The notes: a model not told the origin generated them from the sequence alone. Shown: positions 40,273 through 49,220, counted from the first letter of the stretch. The stretch is DNA of 64,000 bases from Pseudactinotalea sp. HY158 (GCF_009660225.1 NZ_CP045920.1:2108001-2172000), one strand, 5' to 3'. Numbers and translations: made by a program.

Positions 40273-41916
40273 TCAGGCACTCGCCTCCTCGCCGGCGGCG
40301 CGGGCGTGCGCGACGATCCGTGCCAGTCCCGGGCCGAGCACGTGCGCGCCGGTGAGCCGGATCCCCGGCGGCTCCGGGGTGTCCGTGGCCGGGCGGGCGA
40401 TCGGGAGCCGCCAGGCCCGGTGGGCCCAGGCACGCGTATGGACGACGTAGCCCAGCTCGCGCAGGTCCGCCCGCCCGTGCTCGGGGGTGCGGGGGCGGTG
40501 GCCGGAATACGTGAGCCGGACGACCTCCCCCCACGGGCTCGACCCGCCCCATTTCGCGCTCGTGAACGTCACGGCGGTGAGTCGGGTGCCGGGCCGGTCG
40601 CCGGGCTGGCCATTGGGCCGATCACCGGGCACGTCACCGGGCAGGTCATCGGGCAGGATGATCCCGCCGCGGTCGGTCGGGCCGGAGAGGTCGCCCGCGA
40701 GCACGAGCACCTGCCGGTGGCGCACCGCCGGCCACTCACCCAGCCCGGGCACGGGGGCCGCGGCCACCACCCGCGCCGCCCGGAGCACGCGCCCGCCCTC
40801 GAGCCGCAGCCGAAACCCGCCCGCACTCCGCTCGGTCCCCTCGATCGACATGGTCCCGCCGATCCCGGCCCCGTCGACCCCGGCCCCGTCGATCCCGGCC
40901 CCGTCGATCCCGGCCCCGCCGATGGCTGTGACCCGCGTGTACACCCGCCGCACTCCGAGCCGGTGACACTCGGCGCGCAGCCGGATCGCGAGCACCGACA
41001 TCCCCCCGGCCAGGCCCGCCAGCTCGCCGTTCCCGGCCGTCGCGCCCGGCCCACCCTCCTCGCCCGGCCCGCTCGGCCCGCTCAGCCCGTTCGGTCCGCT
41101 CGGCCCGCTCGGGGCAGTGCCCCCCGATGGCCCATCGCGCTCGGACCTCCCCACACGTGCCGCCGTCCCCGCACGTTCGGCGCGGATCCGGCCGATGGCA
41201 CCGGCGAGCGAGCCGGCGGCGCGCAGGTGCGCGGTGAGGCCGGGCACGAGGTCCTCGGCGGGTGTGCGGTCCGCATCACGGCCGAGCACGCCGGCCACGA
41301 GCGGGGCGACGCACCGCTCCGCGACCGCGGGGCCCATCCGCCGGCGCACGAGGTCTCCGAGCGTGCCGAGTACGCCGGGTGCGCCGGGCAGCGGGTCCGG
41401 GAGGGGCTCGGCGTCGAGTTCGCGGGCGAGGCGCACGGCGCCGGCTCCGATCGAGCGCGCGAGCAGGGGATCCGACAGGTCCGCGGGGATGCCCAGCACC
41501 GCGGCGGTCGGGATCGGCAGCAGCCCGCCCCGCCGGTACACGCGGGTGGGGTGGGGAGCCGGATCGAGGATGGCTCCGGCCAGGCCGAGCTCGGCCAGGT
41601 AGTCGGCCATCACTCCCCCGCGGGTGGCGAAGCCCTCCGCCCCGAGTTCCACCCAGGCACCGGGTGTACCCGGGGCCGGAATCGTTCCCCCGACCGCCGT
41701 TCCGGCCGACGCCTCCGACCTCCCCGGTCCGGGGACCACCGGACCGGGGCCCACCGGGCCGGAGACCACCGGGCCGACGGGCCGCAGCCGCCCGCGCTGC
41801 ACCTGACCGTCCCCGGCCGGGGCCACGAGCGTGACGTGACACCCGCCGGCGGCCGCGGCCGCGCGCGCCGCCACGAGGCCCGCGATCCCGGCCCCGATCA
41901 CGACCACCTCACGCAT
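40273..41916 (-). CDS. cgoX: Coproporphyrinogen III oxidase, FAD-dependent (HemY/CgoX type)
   Basis: 547 aa. [22 protein letters not shown] is the FAD-binding GxGxxG; WVELGAEGFATRGGVMADYLAELGL and the C-terminal GIRLTGAHVLGPGLARIVAHARAAGEEA match the protoporphyrinogen/coproporphyrinogen oxidase family. It is longer than usual (about 450-480 aa) because of low-complexity linkers: GPVGPGPVVPGPG near residue 45, GPSGPNGLSGPSGPGEEGGPG mid-way, and GIDGAGIDGAGVDGAGIGG encoded by a 15-bp tandem repeat near 40868-40925. Start ATG 41916 lies inside a 16-bp tandem duplication shared with the end of hemE. Confidence 0.92.
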   Translation of the reverse strand: MREVVVIGAGIAGLVAARAAAAAGGCHVTLVAPAGDGQVQRGRLRPVGPVVSGPVGPGPVVPGPGRSEASAGTAVGGTIPAPGTPGAWVELGAEGFATRGGVMADYLAELGLAGAILDPAPHPTRVYRRGGLLPIPTAAVLGIPADLSDPLLARSIGAGAVRLARELDAEPLPDPLPGAPGVLGTLGDLVRRRMGPAVAERCVAPLVAGVLGRDADRTPAEDLVPGLTAHLRAAGSLAGAIGRIRAERAGTAARVGRSERDGPSGGTAPSGPSGPNGLSGPSGPGEEGGPGATAGNGELAGLAGGMSVLAIRLRAECHRLGVRRVYTRVTAIGGAGIDGAGIDGAGVDGAGIGGTMSIEGTERSAGGFRLRLEGGRVLRAARVVAAAPVPGLGEWPAVRHRQVLVLAGDLSGPTDRGGIILPDDLPGDVPGDRPNGQPGDRPGTRLTAVTFTSAKWGGSSPWGEVVRLTYSGHRPRTPEHGRADLRELGYVVHTRAWAHRAWRLPIARPATDTPEPPGIRLTGAHVLGPGLARIVAHARAAGEEASA

Positions 41917-41937
41917 GGGCGACCTCACGCATGGGCG
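41906..41937. repeat. 16-bp tandem duplication at the hemE/cgoX junction
   Basis: ACCTCACGCATGGGCG occurs twice back to back (41906-41921, 41922-41937). On the minus strand one copy carries the hemE stop, the other the cgoX start. With one copy the genes would overlap by a few bases (ATGCGTGA). Confidence 0.85.
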
Positions 41938-43001
41938 AGGTCGACGATCCGGGTGAGCACCCCCGGATCCGTCTCGGGCGGAACCCCGTGACCGAGGTTG
42001 AGCACATGCCCGGGCGCGCGGGCGCCGTCCTCGATCACGCGATGCACGTGCTCGGCGAGCACGGGCCACGGCGCGCCGAGGAGCGCGGGGTCGATATTGC
42101 CCTGGAGGGGCACCCCCGGCACGGCGCGGGCGGCGTCGGTCAGGGAGAGCCGGTGGTCGACGCCGAGGACGTCGGCCCCGACGCCGGCGAGGTCGGGAAG
42201 CAGGTGGGCCGTGCCGACCCCGAAGTGGACGGTCGGCACGGTCCCGCCGGCGATGCGCGCCTCGCGCACCGGGGCGAGCGCGAGCCGCGAGGCGGGCGCC
42301 ACGAGGCGGCGGTAGTCGGGCGCGGGCAGCGAGCCGGCCCAGGAGTCGAAGAGCTGCACCGCGCTCGCCCCGGCCCGCGCCTGGGCGAGGAGGAACGCCC
42401 CGGACAGGCGCGCCGTCCAGTCGGCGAGGGCGCGCCAGAGGCCGGGATCGGCGTGCATGAGGGTGCGGGCCGCGAGGTGATCGCGCGAGGGCCGGCCCTC
42501 GACCATGTACGCGGCGAGGGTGAACGGGGCGCCCGCGAAGCCGATGAGCGGGATCGGCCCGAGCTCGGCGGTGAGCAGCCGCACGGCCTCGGTCACCGGG
42601 GCGAACATGCCCTCCTCGATCGGCCGGGCCACGAGCTCCTCGATGCCGCGACGGTCGCGGATCGGCTCGGCGAACACGGGCCCGACGCCGGGGGCGATGT
42701 CCACCTCGACGCCGGCGAGGCGCAGCGGGATCACGATGTCGGAGAACAGGATGGCCGCATCGACCCCGTGACGGCGCACGGGCTGGAGTGTGATCTCGGT
42801 GGCGAGGGCCGGGTCGAGGCACGCCTCGAGCATCCCGATGCCGGCACGGGCGGCGCGGGCGGCACGGTATTCGGGCAGGGACCGCCCGGCCTGTCGCATG
42901 AACCACACGGGCAGCCGGTCGGGGCGGCGGCCGCGGTAGGCCTCGATGAGCGGGGCGAGGGCGGTGGCGCCCTCGAGGGGGTGGATCGTGGGAGTGTGCA
43001 C
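41925..43001 (-). CDS. hemE: Uroporphyrinogen decarboxylase
   Basis: 358 aa from GTG 43001. Signature PVWFMRQAGRSLPEYRAAR near residue 35; ATEITLQPVRRHGVDAAILFSDIVIPL, LIGFAGAPFTLAAYMVEGRPS, AVQLFDSWAGSLPAPDYRR and the C-terminal HVLNLGHGVPPETDP. Decarboxylates uroporphyrinogen III to coproporphyrinogen III, feeding CgoX. First gene of the minus-strand haem operon, divergent from hemA across about 100 bp. Confidence 0.95.
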   Translation of the reverse strand: MHTPTIHPLEGATALAPLIEAYRGRRPDRLPVWFMRQAGRSLPEYRAARAARAGIGMLEACLDPALATEITLQPVRRHGVDAAILFSDIVIPLRLAGVEVDIAPGVGPVFAEPIRDRRGIEELVARPIEEGMFAPVTEAVRLLTAELGPIPLIGFAGAPFTLAAYMVEGRPSRDHLAARTLMHADPGLWRALADWTARLSGAFLLAQARAGASAVQLFDSWAGSLPAPDYRRLVAPASRLALAPVREARIAGGTVPTVHFGVGTAHLLPDLAGVGADVLGVDHRLSLTDAARAVPGVPLQGNIDPALLGAPWPVLAEHVHRVIEDGARAPGHVLNLGHGVPPETDPGVLTRIVDLAHA

Positions 43002-43091
43002 GGTTCCCGATCCTGCCACGGTTCGCGCCGAATCCGCACAATCATGCGGTTTCCTGACGCCCCGTCGCGATCGGGGCCGGCCGTGGAGGCT

Positions 43092-43103
43092 TACCCTGGC
43101 CCG
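43092..43103 (+). promoter_or_regulatory. -10 region of hemA (leaderless start)
   Basis: TACCCT at 43092-43097 lies 6 nt before the GTG start at 43104, the spacing of leaderless actinobacterial genes. No good -35 is visible. Confidence 0.4.
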
Positions 43104-44480
43104 GTGCTGGTCTGTCTGAGTGTGAGCTTCCGGACGGCCGGGTTCGACGTGCTCGATCGGCTGACGGGCGCGGCCCTCCCGGCCGCGGAGCTGCTCACCC
43201 TGCCCGGGGTGCGGGGTGCCGTGGCGATCTCCACGTGCAACCGGCTCGAGGCGTATCTCGACGTCGAGGCGGCCGGTGAGGCCCCGTCGTCGAGCGCCGC
43301 GGAGGAGTTGATCGGGCGGCTCGCCCGGTCCGCGCGGATCCCGCCCGCCACGGTCCGAGCGGCCACCCGGCTGCTCACGCGATCGCGCGTGCCGGCCCAC
43401 CTGTTCGCGGTCGCCTCCGGGCTGGAGTCCGTGGCCGTGGGTGAGGTGGAGATCGCCGGGCAGGTGCGTCGCTCGGCCGTGCTCGCCCGGGAATCGGGCA
43501 CGATGACCCCGGAGCTGGAGCGGCTGTTCCAGATGGCCTCGACCACCTCCCGCCGGGTGCGCACGGGCTCGGGTATCGACGCCGTGGGCCGCTCGCTCAT
43601 CCGGCTCGCGCTCGACCTGGCCGAGAGCAGGATCCGCACGTGGCGGGAGGCGCGGATCGTGCTCGTGGGCACGGGCTCCTACGCCCGGGCGGCGCTCGTG
43701 GCGCTGCGGGAGCGGGGAGCCGGCGAGGTCGACGTGGTCTCCCCCTCGGGCCGGGAGGCGACGATGGCCGGCCGCGACGGCGCCGTGCCGAGGCCGTGGG
43801 AACGGCTCGCCCACCTGCTGGCCGGCGCGGATCTGCTCGTCACCTCGACCGTGGCGCCCGCGACCCGGGCGGGCGCCCTACCGGGCACTGGGTCGGGCAC
43901 TGGGTCGGACACCGGGCAGGGAATCGGGCCGGTCGTCGGGGCGCGGCTCGTGGCGCAGGCACGGGAACGCACGCGCGACCCGCTGCTCGTGGTCGATCTG
44001 GGGATGCCCGCGAACGTGGATGCGGCCGCGGGCGAGGTGTCCGGGGTCGAACTCCTCGACCTCGCCACGATCGCTCGACACGCCCCGGTGGCCGATCTCG
44101 AGGCCTCGGCCCGGGCGCGCGACGAGGTGGCCCGGGCAACGGACCGGTTCGCGGCCGCGGTCGCCGAGGCCGAGGCGACTCCCGCGATCCTCGCGTTGCG
44201 CGACCACGTGGACGGGCTCGTCGAGGAGGAACTGGCCCGGCTGCGCCGCCGGGGCGAGGACTCCCCCGAGGCGGAGCGGGCCGTGCGGCACTTCGCCGCC
44301 ATGCTCGTGCACGCCCCCTCGACGCGGGCTCGCCGGCTCGCCGTGACCGAGGGCCCGGATCGCTTCGCCGGTGCCCTGGGAACGGTTTTCGGGGTCGAGG
44401 GCGAGCCCGCCGGAGTCGAGGCGGCCGGAGCCGAGGCGGCCGGAGTGATCGCAGCCGAACGCGCGATTCTGTCCAGGTAG
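43104..44480 (+). CDS. hemA: Glutamyl-tRNA reductase
   Basis: 458 aa. VCLSVSFRTAGFDVLDRL at the N-terminus, catalytic cysteine in ISTCNRLEAYLDV, VASGLESVAVGEVEIAGQVRRS, the NADPH domain IVLVGTGSYARAALVALRERGAGEV and the C-terminal dimerisation helix. A GTGSGTGSDTGQG linker encoded by a 12-bp repeat near 43885 and an AGVEAAGAEAAGV tail are low-complexity additions. First committed step of C5-type tetrapyrrole synthesis. The family consensus SxxHxTAP near the start is SFRTAG here, lacking the histidine. Confidence 0.92.
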   Translation: MLVCLSVSFRTAGFDVLDRLTGAALPAAELLTLPGVRGAVAISTCNRLEAYLDVEAAGEAPSSSAAEELIGRLARSARIPPATVRAATRLLTRSRVPAHLFAVASGLESVAVGEVEIAGQVRRSAVLARESGTMTPELERLFQMASTTSRRVRTGSGIDAVGRSLIRLALDLAESRIRTWREARIVLVGTGSYARAALVALRERGAGEVDVVSPSGREATMAGRDGAVPRPWERLAHLLAGADLLVTSTVAPATRAGALPGTGSGTGSDTGQGIGPVVGARLVAQARERTRDPLLVVDLGMPANVDAAAGEVSGVELLDLATIARHAPVADLEASARARDEVARATDRFAAAVAEAEATPAILALRDHVDGLVEEELARLRRRGEDSPEAERAVRHFAAMLVHAPSTRARRLAVTEGPDRFAGALGTVFGVEGEPAGVEAAGAEAAGVIAAERAILSR

Positions 44481-44558
44481 CGGCCCGCGACGTCGGCAGA
44501 ATCCCGCGCCCGGTGCGGCGGGGACGCGACGTCGACGGGCCTCCCCACCCTCACCCCC

Positions 44559-44589
44559 TTGCGCTTGACGTAACGTCAACCGGTACACC
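44559..44589 (+). promoter_or_regulatory. MerR-type promoter with 19-bp spacer and internal dyad
   Basis: TTGCGC (44559-44564), a 19-bp spacer and TACACC (44584-44589). The spacer contains the perfect dyad TTGACGT-A-ACGTCAA (44565-44579). An over-long spacer holding the operator is the hallmark of MerR-activated promoters. It lies 46 bp before the MerR gene, so the gene is autoregulated. Confidence 0.75.
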
Positions 44590-44634
44590 TGGTCGTGCAG
44601 CATCGATCAACCGATCCCGACGAGGCAGGAGCCC

Positions 44635-45384
44635 ATGCACTCGATCCACGAGGTGGTCCGCACGACCGGCCTCACCTCCCGCACCCTGCGCCACTACGAC
44701 CGCATCGGCCTGCTTCGACCCACGACGACCGGCCCGGGCGGGCTGCGCCACTACGACCGGGCCGCCCTCGTGCGCCTGCAGCGCATCCTGCTGTGGCGCG
44801 AGCTGGGCATCCCGCTCGCACGCATCAAGGAGCTGCTCGCCGGCCAGACCGACGACCTCCTCGCCCTGCGCGAGCAGCGGGAGAGCCTCGAGCGCGAGAG
44901 CGCCCGCATCAACGACCAACGACGCGCGGTCGACACCACGATCGCCGCCCTCGAGAATGGAGAGACCCTCATGCCGGAAGAGATGTTCAACGGATTCGAC
45001 CACACCGTCTACGACGCCGAGGTCCGCGAGCGCTGGGGAGACGAGGCCGCCGACCGCTCCAACCGCTGGTGGGAGGGCCTCGGCGAGCCGGAGAAGGACG
45101 GCTTCCGCCGTGAGGTCGCGCACCTCAACTCGAGTTGGGACGACGTCATCGCCTCGGGCGCGCCGCCCACCTCTCCCGCGGCTCAGCAGGTCGCGGCCCG
45201 GCACCTTGCCTGGCTGCGCTCGGCCTGGCAGGGCCGGGAGCTGACGGCCGAGGTCGTTCGCGACCTCGCGGACATGTACGTGGCCGACCCCAGGTTCGCG
45301 AAGAACTACACCCGTCGCTCGCCCGAGGGCGCCCGGTTCGTGCGCGACGCCCTCCACCACCACGTCGAGGTCGCCGGAGTGTAG
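44635..45384 (+). CDS. TipA-type MerR family regulator
   Basis: 249 aa. MerR HTH (IHEVVRTTGLTSRTLRHYDRIGLLRP...GLRHYDRAALVRLQRILLWRELGIPLARIKELL), a long dimerisation helix to about residue 115, then a TipAS-type all-helical ligand domain (MFNGFDHTVYDAEVRERWGD...AAQQVAARHLAWLRSAW...YVADPRFAKNYTRRSPEGARFVRDAL). TipA proteins bind thiopeptide-like or other bulky drugs. A second start within the gene (ATG at MPEEMFNGF) could give a ligand-only form as in tipA. No drug pump lies next to it. Confidence 0.92.
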   Translation: MHSIHEVVRTTGLTSRTLRHYDRIGLLRPTTTGPGGLRHYDRAALVRLQRILLWRELGIPLARIKELLAGQTDDLLALREQRESLERESARINDQRRAVDTTIAALENGETLMPEEMFNGFDHTVYDAEVRERWGDEAADRSNRWWEGLGEPEKDGFRREVAHLNSSWDDVIASGAPPTSPAAQQVAARHLAWLRSAWQGRELTAEVVRDLADMYVADPRFAKNYTRRSPEGARFVRDALHHHVEVAGV

Positions 45385-45442
45385 GCCGCACGTCATGCTC
45401 CCCGCCGGCGCCTGCGCACGCGGGCACCTTCCCACTCCCGCC

Positions 45443-45472
45443 ACGAACGCGGGCCGCACGGCCCGCGTTCGT
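45443..45472. terminator. Bidirectional terminator hairpin
   Basis: ACGAACGCGGGCC-GCAC-GGCCCGCGTTCGT, a perfect 13-bp stem with a 4-nt loop between the convergent MerR and DapA-type genes. No T tract. Confidence 0.8.
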
Positions 45473-45488
45473 CGGATCCTCGCACCTC

Positions 45489-46424
45489 TCACACCCGGGC
45501 AGAACGCTCCTCGTGCGCGGTCAGCCGGAGGTACTCCGTCAACCGTTCGTCGAGTCGATCGAGACGGGCCCGAGCAGCCTGTGACAACGGAACGAACGGC
45601 CGTCTGCACGATCCGAGGCTGCCCAGGCCCGCAGCGTCGCGGCCCGACACGTACTTGGCGGCCGGGAACACATCGATATCCACGAGCTCCCGGATGATGT
45701 CGTTGATTCGGCCCTGCACCTGTCGAGCACCGTCGACATCGCCAGAATCGAATCGTCGTCGCGCGGCCGCGAACAGTTCGTACTGCAGCCCCACCGTGGT
45801 TCCGATCGTCCCCCGGGCACCTGCCGCGAGCGAGGCGACGAAGACTTCGTCGAATCCGTTGATGAATGCCTTTCCGGGAAACCGGGCCGCCATCTGCTGC
45901 AGCGAGAACATGTTGTGGGCGGTATGTTTGACACCGACCACCTGATCGTTCTCCAGGAGTGGCCGGATCGATTCGGGCGTGAACTCCGTACCGGTGAATT
46001 GTGGAATGTTGTACACGATCATCGGCAATTCGACGGCCCGCATAACCGCAGCGTAGTGCTCGACCACCGCGTCCTGACCGAAGCGATAGTAGGTGGGCGG
46101 GATCATCGATACCGCCGTCACGCCCGCCTCCGCCGCATGACGTCCGAGTTCGATCGCATCGCGGGTGGCCCCGCCGCCGATGTGCGCCACGACGGGCACC
46201 CGTCCCCCGACCGCACGAGCGACGGTCGCAACGACCCTCTTTCGCTCCTCGGTCGACAGGAGCACGCCCTCACCGGAGGACCCACAGCAGTAGAGCCCCT
46301 CGATGCCGCGCTCGAGATAGCGGGTCGTCAGCTCGAACAGGACTCCCTCATCGAGGGATTCGTCGGGGCGAAGCGGCGTGGCGATCGCCGCCGTCAGGAC
46401 CGACAGCTCGTCCGGCAGGGTCAC
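45489..46424 (-). CDS. DapA/NanA-family aldolase (Schiff-base lyase)
   Basis: 311 aa from GTG 46424 (overlaps the SDR stop as GTGA). Class I aldolase barrel of the DHDPS/NAL family: YCCGSSGEGVLLSTEER (GxxGE carboxylate-binding motif), Schiff-base lysine in VVGVKHTAHNM, tyrosine in IVYNIPQFTG. In a sugar-acid operon it most likely cleaves a 2-keto-3-deoxy sugar acid to pyruvate and an aldehyde, or dehydrates it. True lysine biosynthesis is unlikely here given the neighbours. Confidence 0.85.
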   Translation of the reverse strand: MTLPDELSVLTAAIATPLRPDESLDEGVLFELTTRYLERGIEGLYCCGSSGEGVLLSTEERKRVVATVARAVGGRVPVVAHIGGGATRDAIELGRHAAEAGVTAVSMIPPTYYRFGQDAVVEHYAAVMRAVELPMIVYNIPQFTGTEFTPESIRPLLENDQVVGVKHTAHNMFSLQQMAARFPGKAFINGFDEVFVASLAAGARGTIGTTVGLQYELFAAARRRFDSGDVDGARQVQGRINDIIRELVDIDVFPAAKYVSGRDAAGLGSLGSCRRPFVPLSQAARARLDRLDERLTEYLRLTAHEERSARV

Positions 46425-47245
46425 CACGCCGTCCACCCGCCGTCGACGACGAGGTTGGACCCGGTCATGTAGCGCGATGCGTCGGACGCGAGGAACACGA
46501 CGGCACCGTTGAACTCGTCCGCCCGGGCCATCCGTCCGATCGGGATCCTGGCGGTGTAGTTCGTTTGAAATTGCGCGTCCTGCGTGTCTCGGCCGACACC
46601 GGACGGTGTCAGGGTGTTCACCCGAACGCGATGACGCCCCCAGTAGGTCGCGCAATAGCGGGTGAGGTTGTAGACACCGGACTTGGCGGCGGCGTAGGCG
46701 ACCGGCTTGATGAACGGCGTCCCCGTGGCCTCCTCCTTGTATGCGTAGATGTCCTGGACGGGAGAGACCATCCCGTAGATCGAGCCGACGTTGACGATCG
46801 AACCGGGCTTGTCACGCTCGCGCATCCTCGATCCGACTGCCTGCGTCATGATGAAGGTGCCCACCAGGTTGACATCGACGACGTCCCTGAACACGTCGAT
46901 CGGGAAGTCCTCGAAGGGTCCAGAAACCTCCGGCGGGGCACTCGGCTGCGTGTCGAGACCGGCGTTATTGATCAGGATGTCGGGACTATCACCCCAGCGC
47001 TCCTCGATGGCGTCGAGTCCCGCCTCGACGCTGAGTTTGTCGGTGATGTCGATGGGGACCGGCAGCACGCGGTCACTCCCGAGGTCGGGAAAGGTGCTCC
47101 TCATGAGGTCCGGGCCCGCGCCGCGCGAGGCGACGGCGATCCGGGCTCCGCGCGCGTGGAACTCCCTGACGAACTCCTGGCCGATCTGACCGAAGCCACC
47201 GGTGATCAGCACGATGCGGTCCGTGACGTCGAAGATGTCTGTCAT
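46421..47245 (-). CDS. SDR-family dehydrogenase of the sugar-acid operon
   Basis: 274 aa from ATG 47245 behind GGAGGG (47251 is an in-frame alternative). TGGFGQIGQEF nucleotide loop, LINNAGL, IVNVGSIYGMVSP, catalytic YAAAKSGVYNLTRY and SNLVVDGGWTAW C-terminus. The TGGFGQIG loop is typical of gluconate/uronate-type SDRs. Probably oxidises or reduces a keto-acid or aldose intermediate. Confidence 0.88.
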   Translation of the reverse strand: MTDIFDVTDRIVLITGGFGQIGQEFVREFHARGARIAVASRGAGPDLMRSTFPDLGSDRVLPVPIDITDKLSVEAGLDAIEERWGDSPDILINNAGLDTQPSAPPEVSGPFEDFPIDVFRDVVDVNLVGTFIMTQAVGSRMRERDKPGSIVNVGSIYGMVSPVQDIYAYKEEATGTPFIKPVAYAAAKSGVYNLTRYCATYWGRHRVRVNTLTPSGVGRDTQDAQFQTNYTARIPIGRMARADEFNGAVVFLASDASRYMTGSNLVVDGGWTAW

Positions 47246-47259
47246 TCTCATTCCCTCCG

Positions 47260-48342
47260 TCAGATGGCGTTCTTGGAGAGCAGCGCCCGATTGAACTCCA
47301 GCCCCAGGCCCGGAGTGCTGCGAGGAACGAAGTACCCGTCGACATGCACGTGGGGCTCGATCACGCCCAATTCGGTGAGCGTGCCGCCGTCGGTCATCTC
47401 GGCGCCGAGGGCGTTCGGAACGGCACAGAGAACAGTCGCGCTCAGTTCCATCACGAAGTGCGGGATCATCGGTGCGTTGAACGCCCGCCCGAGCGCGGCG
47501 ATGTCCATGTACGGGGTGATCCCGCCGACTCGCCCCAGGTCCGCTTGAATGAAGTCACACGCGTCCGCCGTGAGGTACTCGTTGAACTGTTGAAGCGTGT
47601 ACAGGTTCTCGCCGAGGCCGATCGGCGTCGCAGTGTGGCGCTTGAGCCGCGAATGGGACACGACGTCATCGACCCGGAACGGCTCCTCGACCCAGTACAG
47701 ATCGAGATCCGCGAACCGGTTCAGTGCCTGCTGAGCCCGCGCGTAGGTCCACCCTTGGTTCGCGTCGATCATGAGCGGGTAGCTCCCGACCGCCTCTCGG
47801 ATCTTGCGCAGACGGAAGTAGTCCTCCTCGATGTCCGGCTTGCCCACCTTCACCTTGCCGGCGAAGAAGCCGGCAGCCTTCCACTCCTGTACCTGTTCGA
47901 CCAATTCGTCGACGGACAGATTCAGGTTGATCCCGCTGCCATACAGGGGGATGCGGTCGTGTACCTGCCCGAGGAGCGCCGGGAGGCTGAGATCGTGGTG
48001 CTTGCCCAACAGATCCCATAGAGCGAGGTCCACGGCCGCGAGCGTGAGCGTCGTCACCCCGCCGGGGCCGTTGTCGCGCAGATACTGCCACGCCTCGTGC
48101 CACACCTTTCGAGGGTTGACATCCTTGCCGATGAGAGTCGGGGTGAGTTCGTCGAGCATCGCGCGCATCGTCCGACCGCCGACGCCCGACGTATGGCTGA
48201 ACCCCGTACCGACGAGACCGCTGTCCGTGGTGATGTCGACGAGAAGGATCTCGATGTCGGTCACGTGGTGGATCTGGTCCCCCCACGGCCCCTTCGGGAG
48301 CGGCATGCGCGACAACTGGGCACTGATCGATTCAATCTTCAC
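47260..48342 (-). CDS. Enolase-superfamily sugar-acid dehydratase (mandelate racemase family)
   Basis: 360 aa from GTG 48342 after AGAAGGGAAGAG. Capping domain, then a barrel with active-site KVKVGK (KxK), metal ligands D in IDANQGW, E in WVEEP and E in GLGENL, and the general-base histidine in PHFVMELSA. The KxK plus late H layout is that of mandelate-racemase-like acid-sugar dehydratases. It should abstract the alpha proton of an aldonate or uronate and lose water to give a 2-keto-3-deoxy acid for the aldolase. The exact acid is unknown. Confidence 0.9.
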   Translation of the reverse strand: MKIESISAQLSRMPLPKGPWGDQIHHVTDIEILLVDITTDSGLVGTGFSHTSGVGGRTMRAMLDELTPTLIGKDVNPRKVWHEAWQYLRDNGPGGVTTLTLAAVDLALWDLLGKHHDLSLPALLGQVHDRIPLYGSGINLNLSVDELVEQVQEWKAAGFFAGKVKVGKPDIEEDYFRLRKIREAVGSYPLMIDANQGWTYARAQQALNRFADLDLYWVEEPFRVDDVVSHSRLKRHTATPIGLGENLYTLQQFNEYLTADACDFIQADLGRVGGITPYMDIAALGRAFNAPMIPHFVMELSATVLCAVPNALGAEMTDGGTLTELGVIEPHVHVDGYFVPRSTPGLGLEFNRALLSKNAI

Positions 48343-48371
48343 TGAAAACTCTTCCCTTCTAGAAGTGAGGT

Positions 48372-49220
48372 CTAACCCTTGACAGCACCGGCGGCCAACC
48401 CGGCGACAAGCCGGCGCTGAACGATGAGGAACCCTGCAATCACCGGGAGCACCGACAGCACACCGCCCGCGGTCAGCAGATCCCATCGGATCTGGTACTC
48501 GCCGATGAACAGATGCAGTCCGATCGGCAACGTCCGCGTCCCCGTGGAGGAGGTGAACGTCAATGCGTAGAGGAACTCGTTCCACGTCAGGATGAACGCA
48601 TAGGTTCCCGCCGCGACCATTCCCGGGAGCAGCAGCGGCAACACCAGCTTGCGGATGACCTGCGAGGTGCTCGCCCCGTCGATCTGACCCGCCTCCTCGA
48701 TATCCCGGGGGATCGAGTCCGCGAAGCCCTTGAGAAGCCAGACCGCGAACGGCGTCGCGAAGGCCGCATGCACGAGTGCCAGGCCGAACCTTGAGTCCAT
48801 CAGTCCGAAGCTGCGAAGTTGACCCTGCAACGAGATCACGAGCAGCACCGCGGGGAACATCTGTGCGAGCAGCAGGCCCGTCATGAACGATTGCCTGCCT
48901 CTGAACCGGAAACGAGACAGGGCGATTGCGGCTCCGGTCGAAACCACCAGCGTCAGGGGCACCGCGATGGCCGCGACCACCAGGCTGTTGGTCATGTACT
49001 GCAGGAACGGAGTCGTCGAGAGGAGCTGACGGTAGGAGTCGAACGTGAAGGAGTCGGGCACCAGCGACGCTCCGGCTGCCGTGAGGTCCGACGCCGGGGT
49101 CAACGAGGTGAGCAGCATGACGACGTAGGGCCCCAAGGTCATCATGAGGATGATGACGAGGGCGATGCCGAGCACCGAGCGTGACAGCAGCCACTGGAAC
49201 GATCCGGTCTTGGTTCTCAT
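48372..49220 (-). CDS. Carbohydrate ABC transporter permease (MalG-like)
   Basis: 282 aa. Six membrane helices and the EAA loop near PRDIEEAGQIDGASTSQVIRKLVLPLLLPGM. TNSLVVAAIAVPLTLVVSTGAAIALSRFRFRGR is the MalG-type N-terminal part. Start ATG 49220 overlaps the previous permease stop. Works with the MalF-like permease and the CUT1-type binding protein; the ATPase is not in this operon and is probably a shared one elsewhere. Confidence 0.92.
   Translation of the reverse strand: MRTKTGSFQWLLSRSVLGIALVIILMMTLGPYVVMLLTSLTPASDLTAAGASLVPDSFTFDSYRQLLSTTPFLQYMTNSLVVAAIAVPLTLVVSTGAAIALSRFRFRGRQSFMTGLLLAQMFPAVLLVISLQGQLRSFGLMDSRFGLALVHAAFATPFAVWLLKGFADSIPRDIEEAGQIDGASTSQVIRKLVLPLLLPGMVAAGTYAFILTWNEFLYALTFTSSTGTRTLPIGLHLFIGEYQIRWDLLTAGGVLSVLPVIAGFLIVQRRLVAGLAAGAVKG

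Noticed and set aside
40306-41991. Long plus-strand frame rich in Pro and Arg opposite cgoX
   Set aside because: Its repeats come from the cgoX tandem repeats; no known motif and wrong codon pattern.
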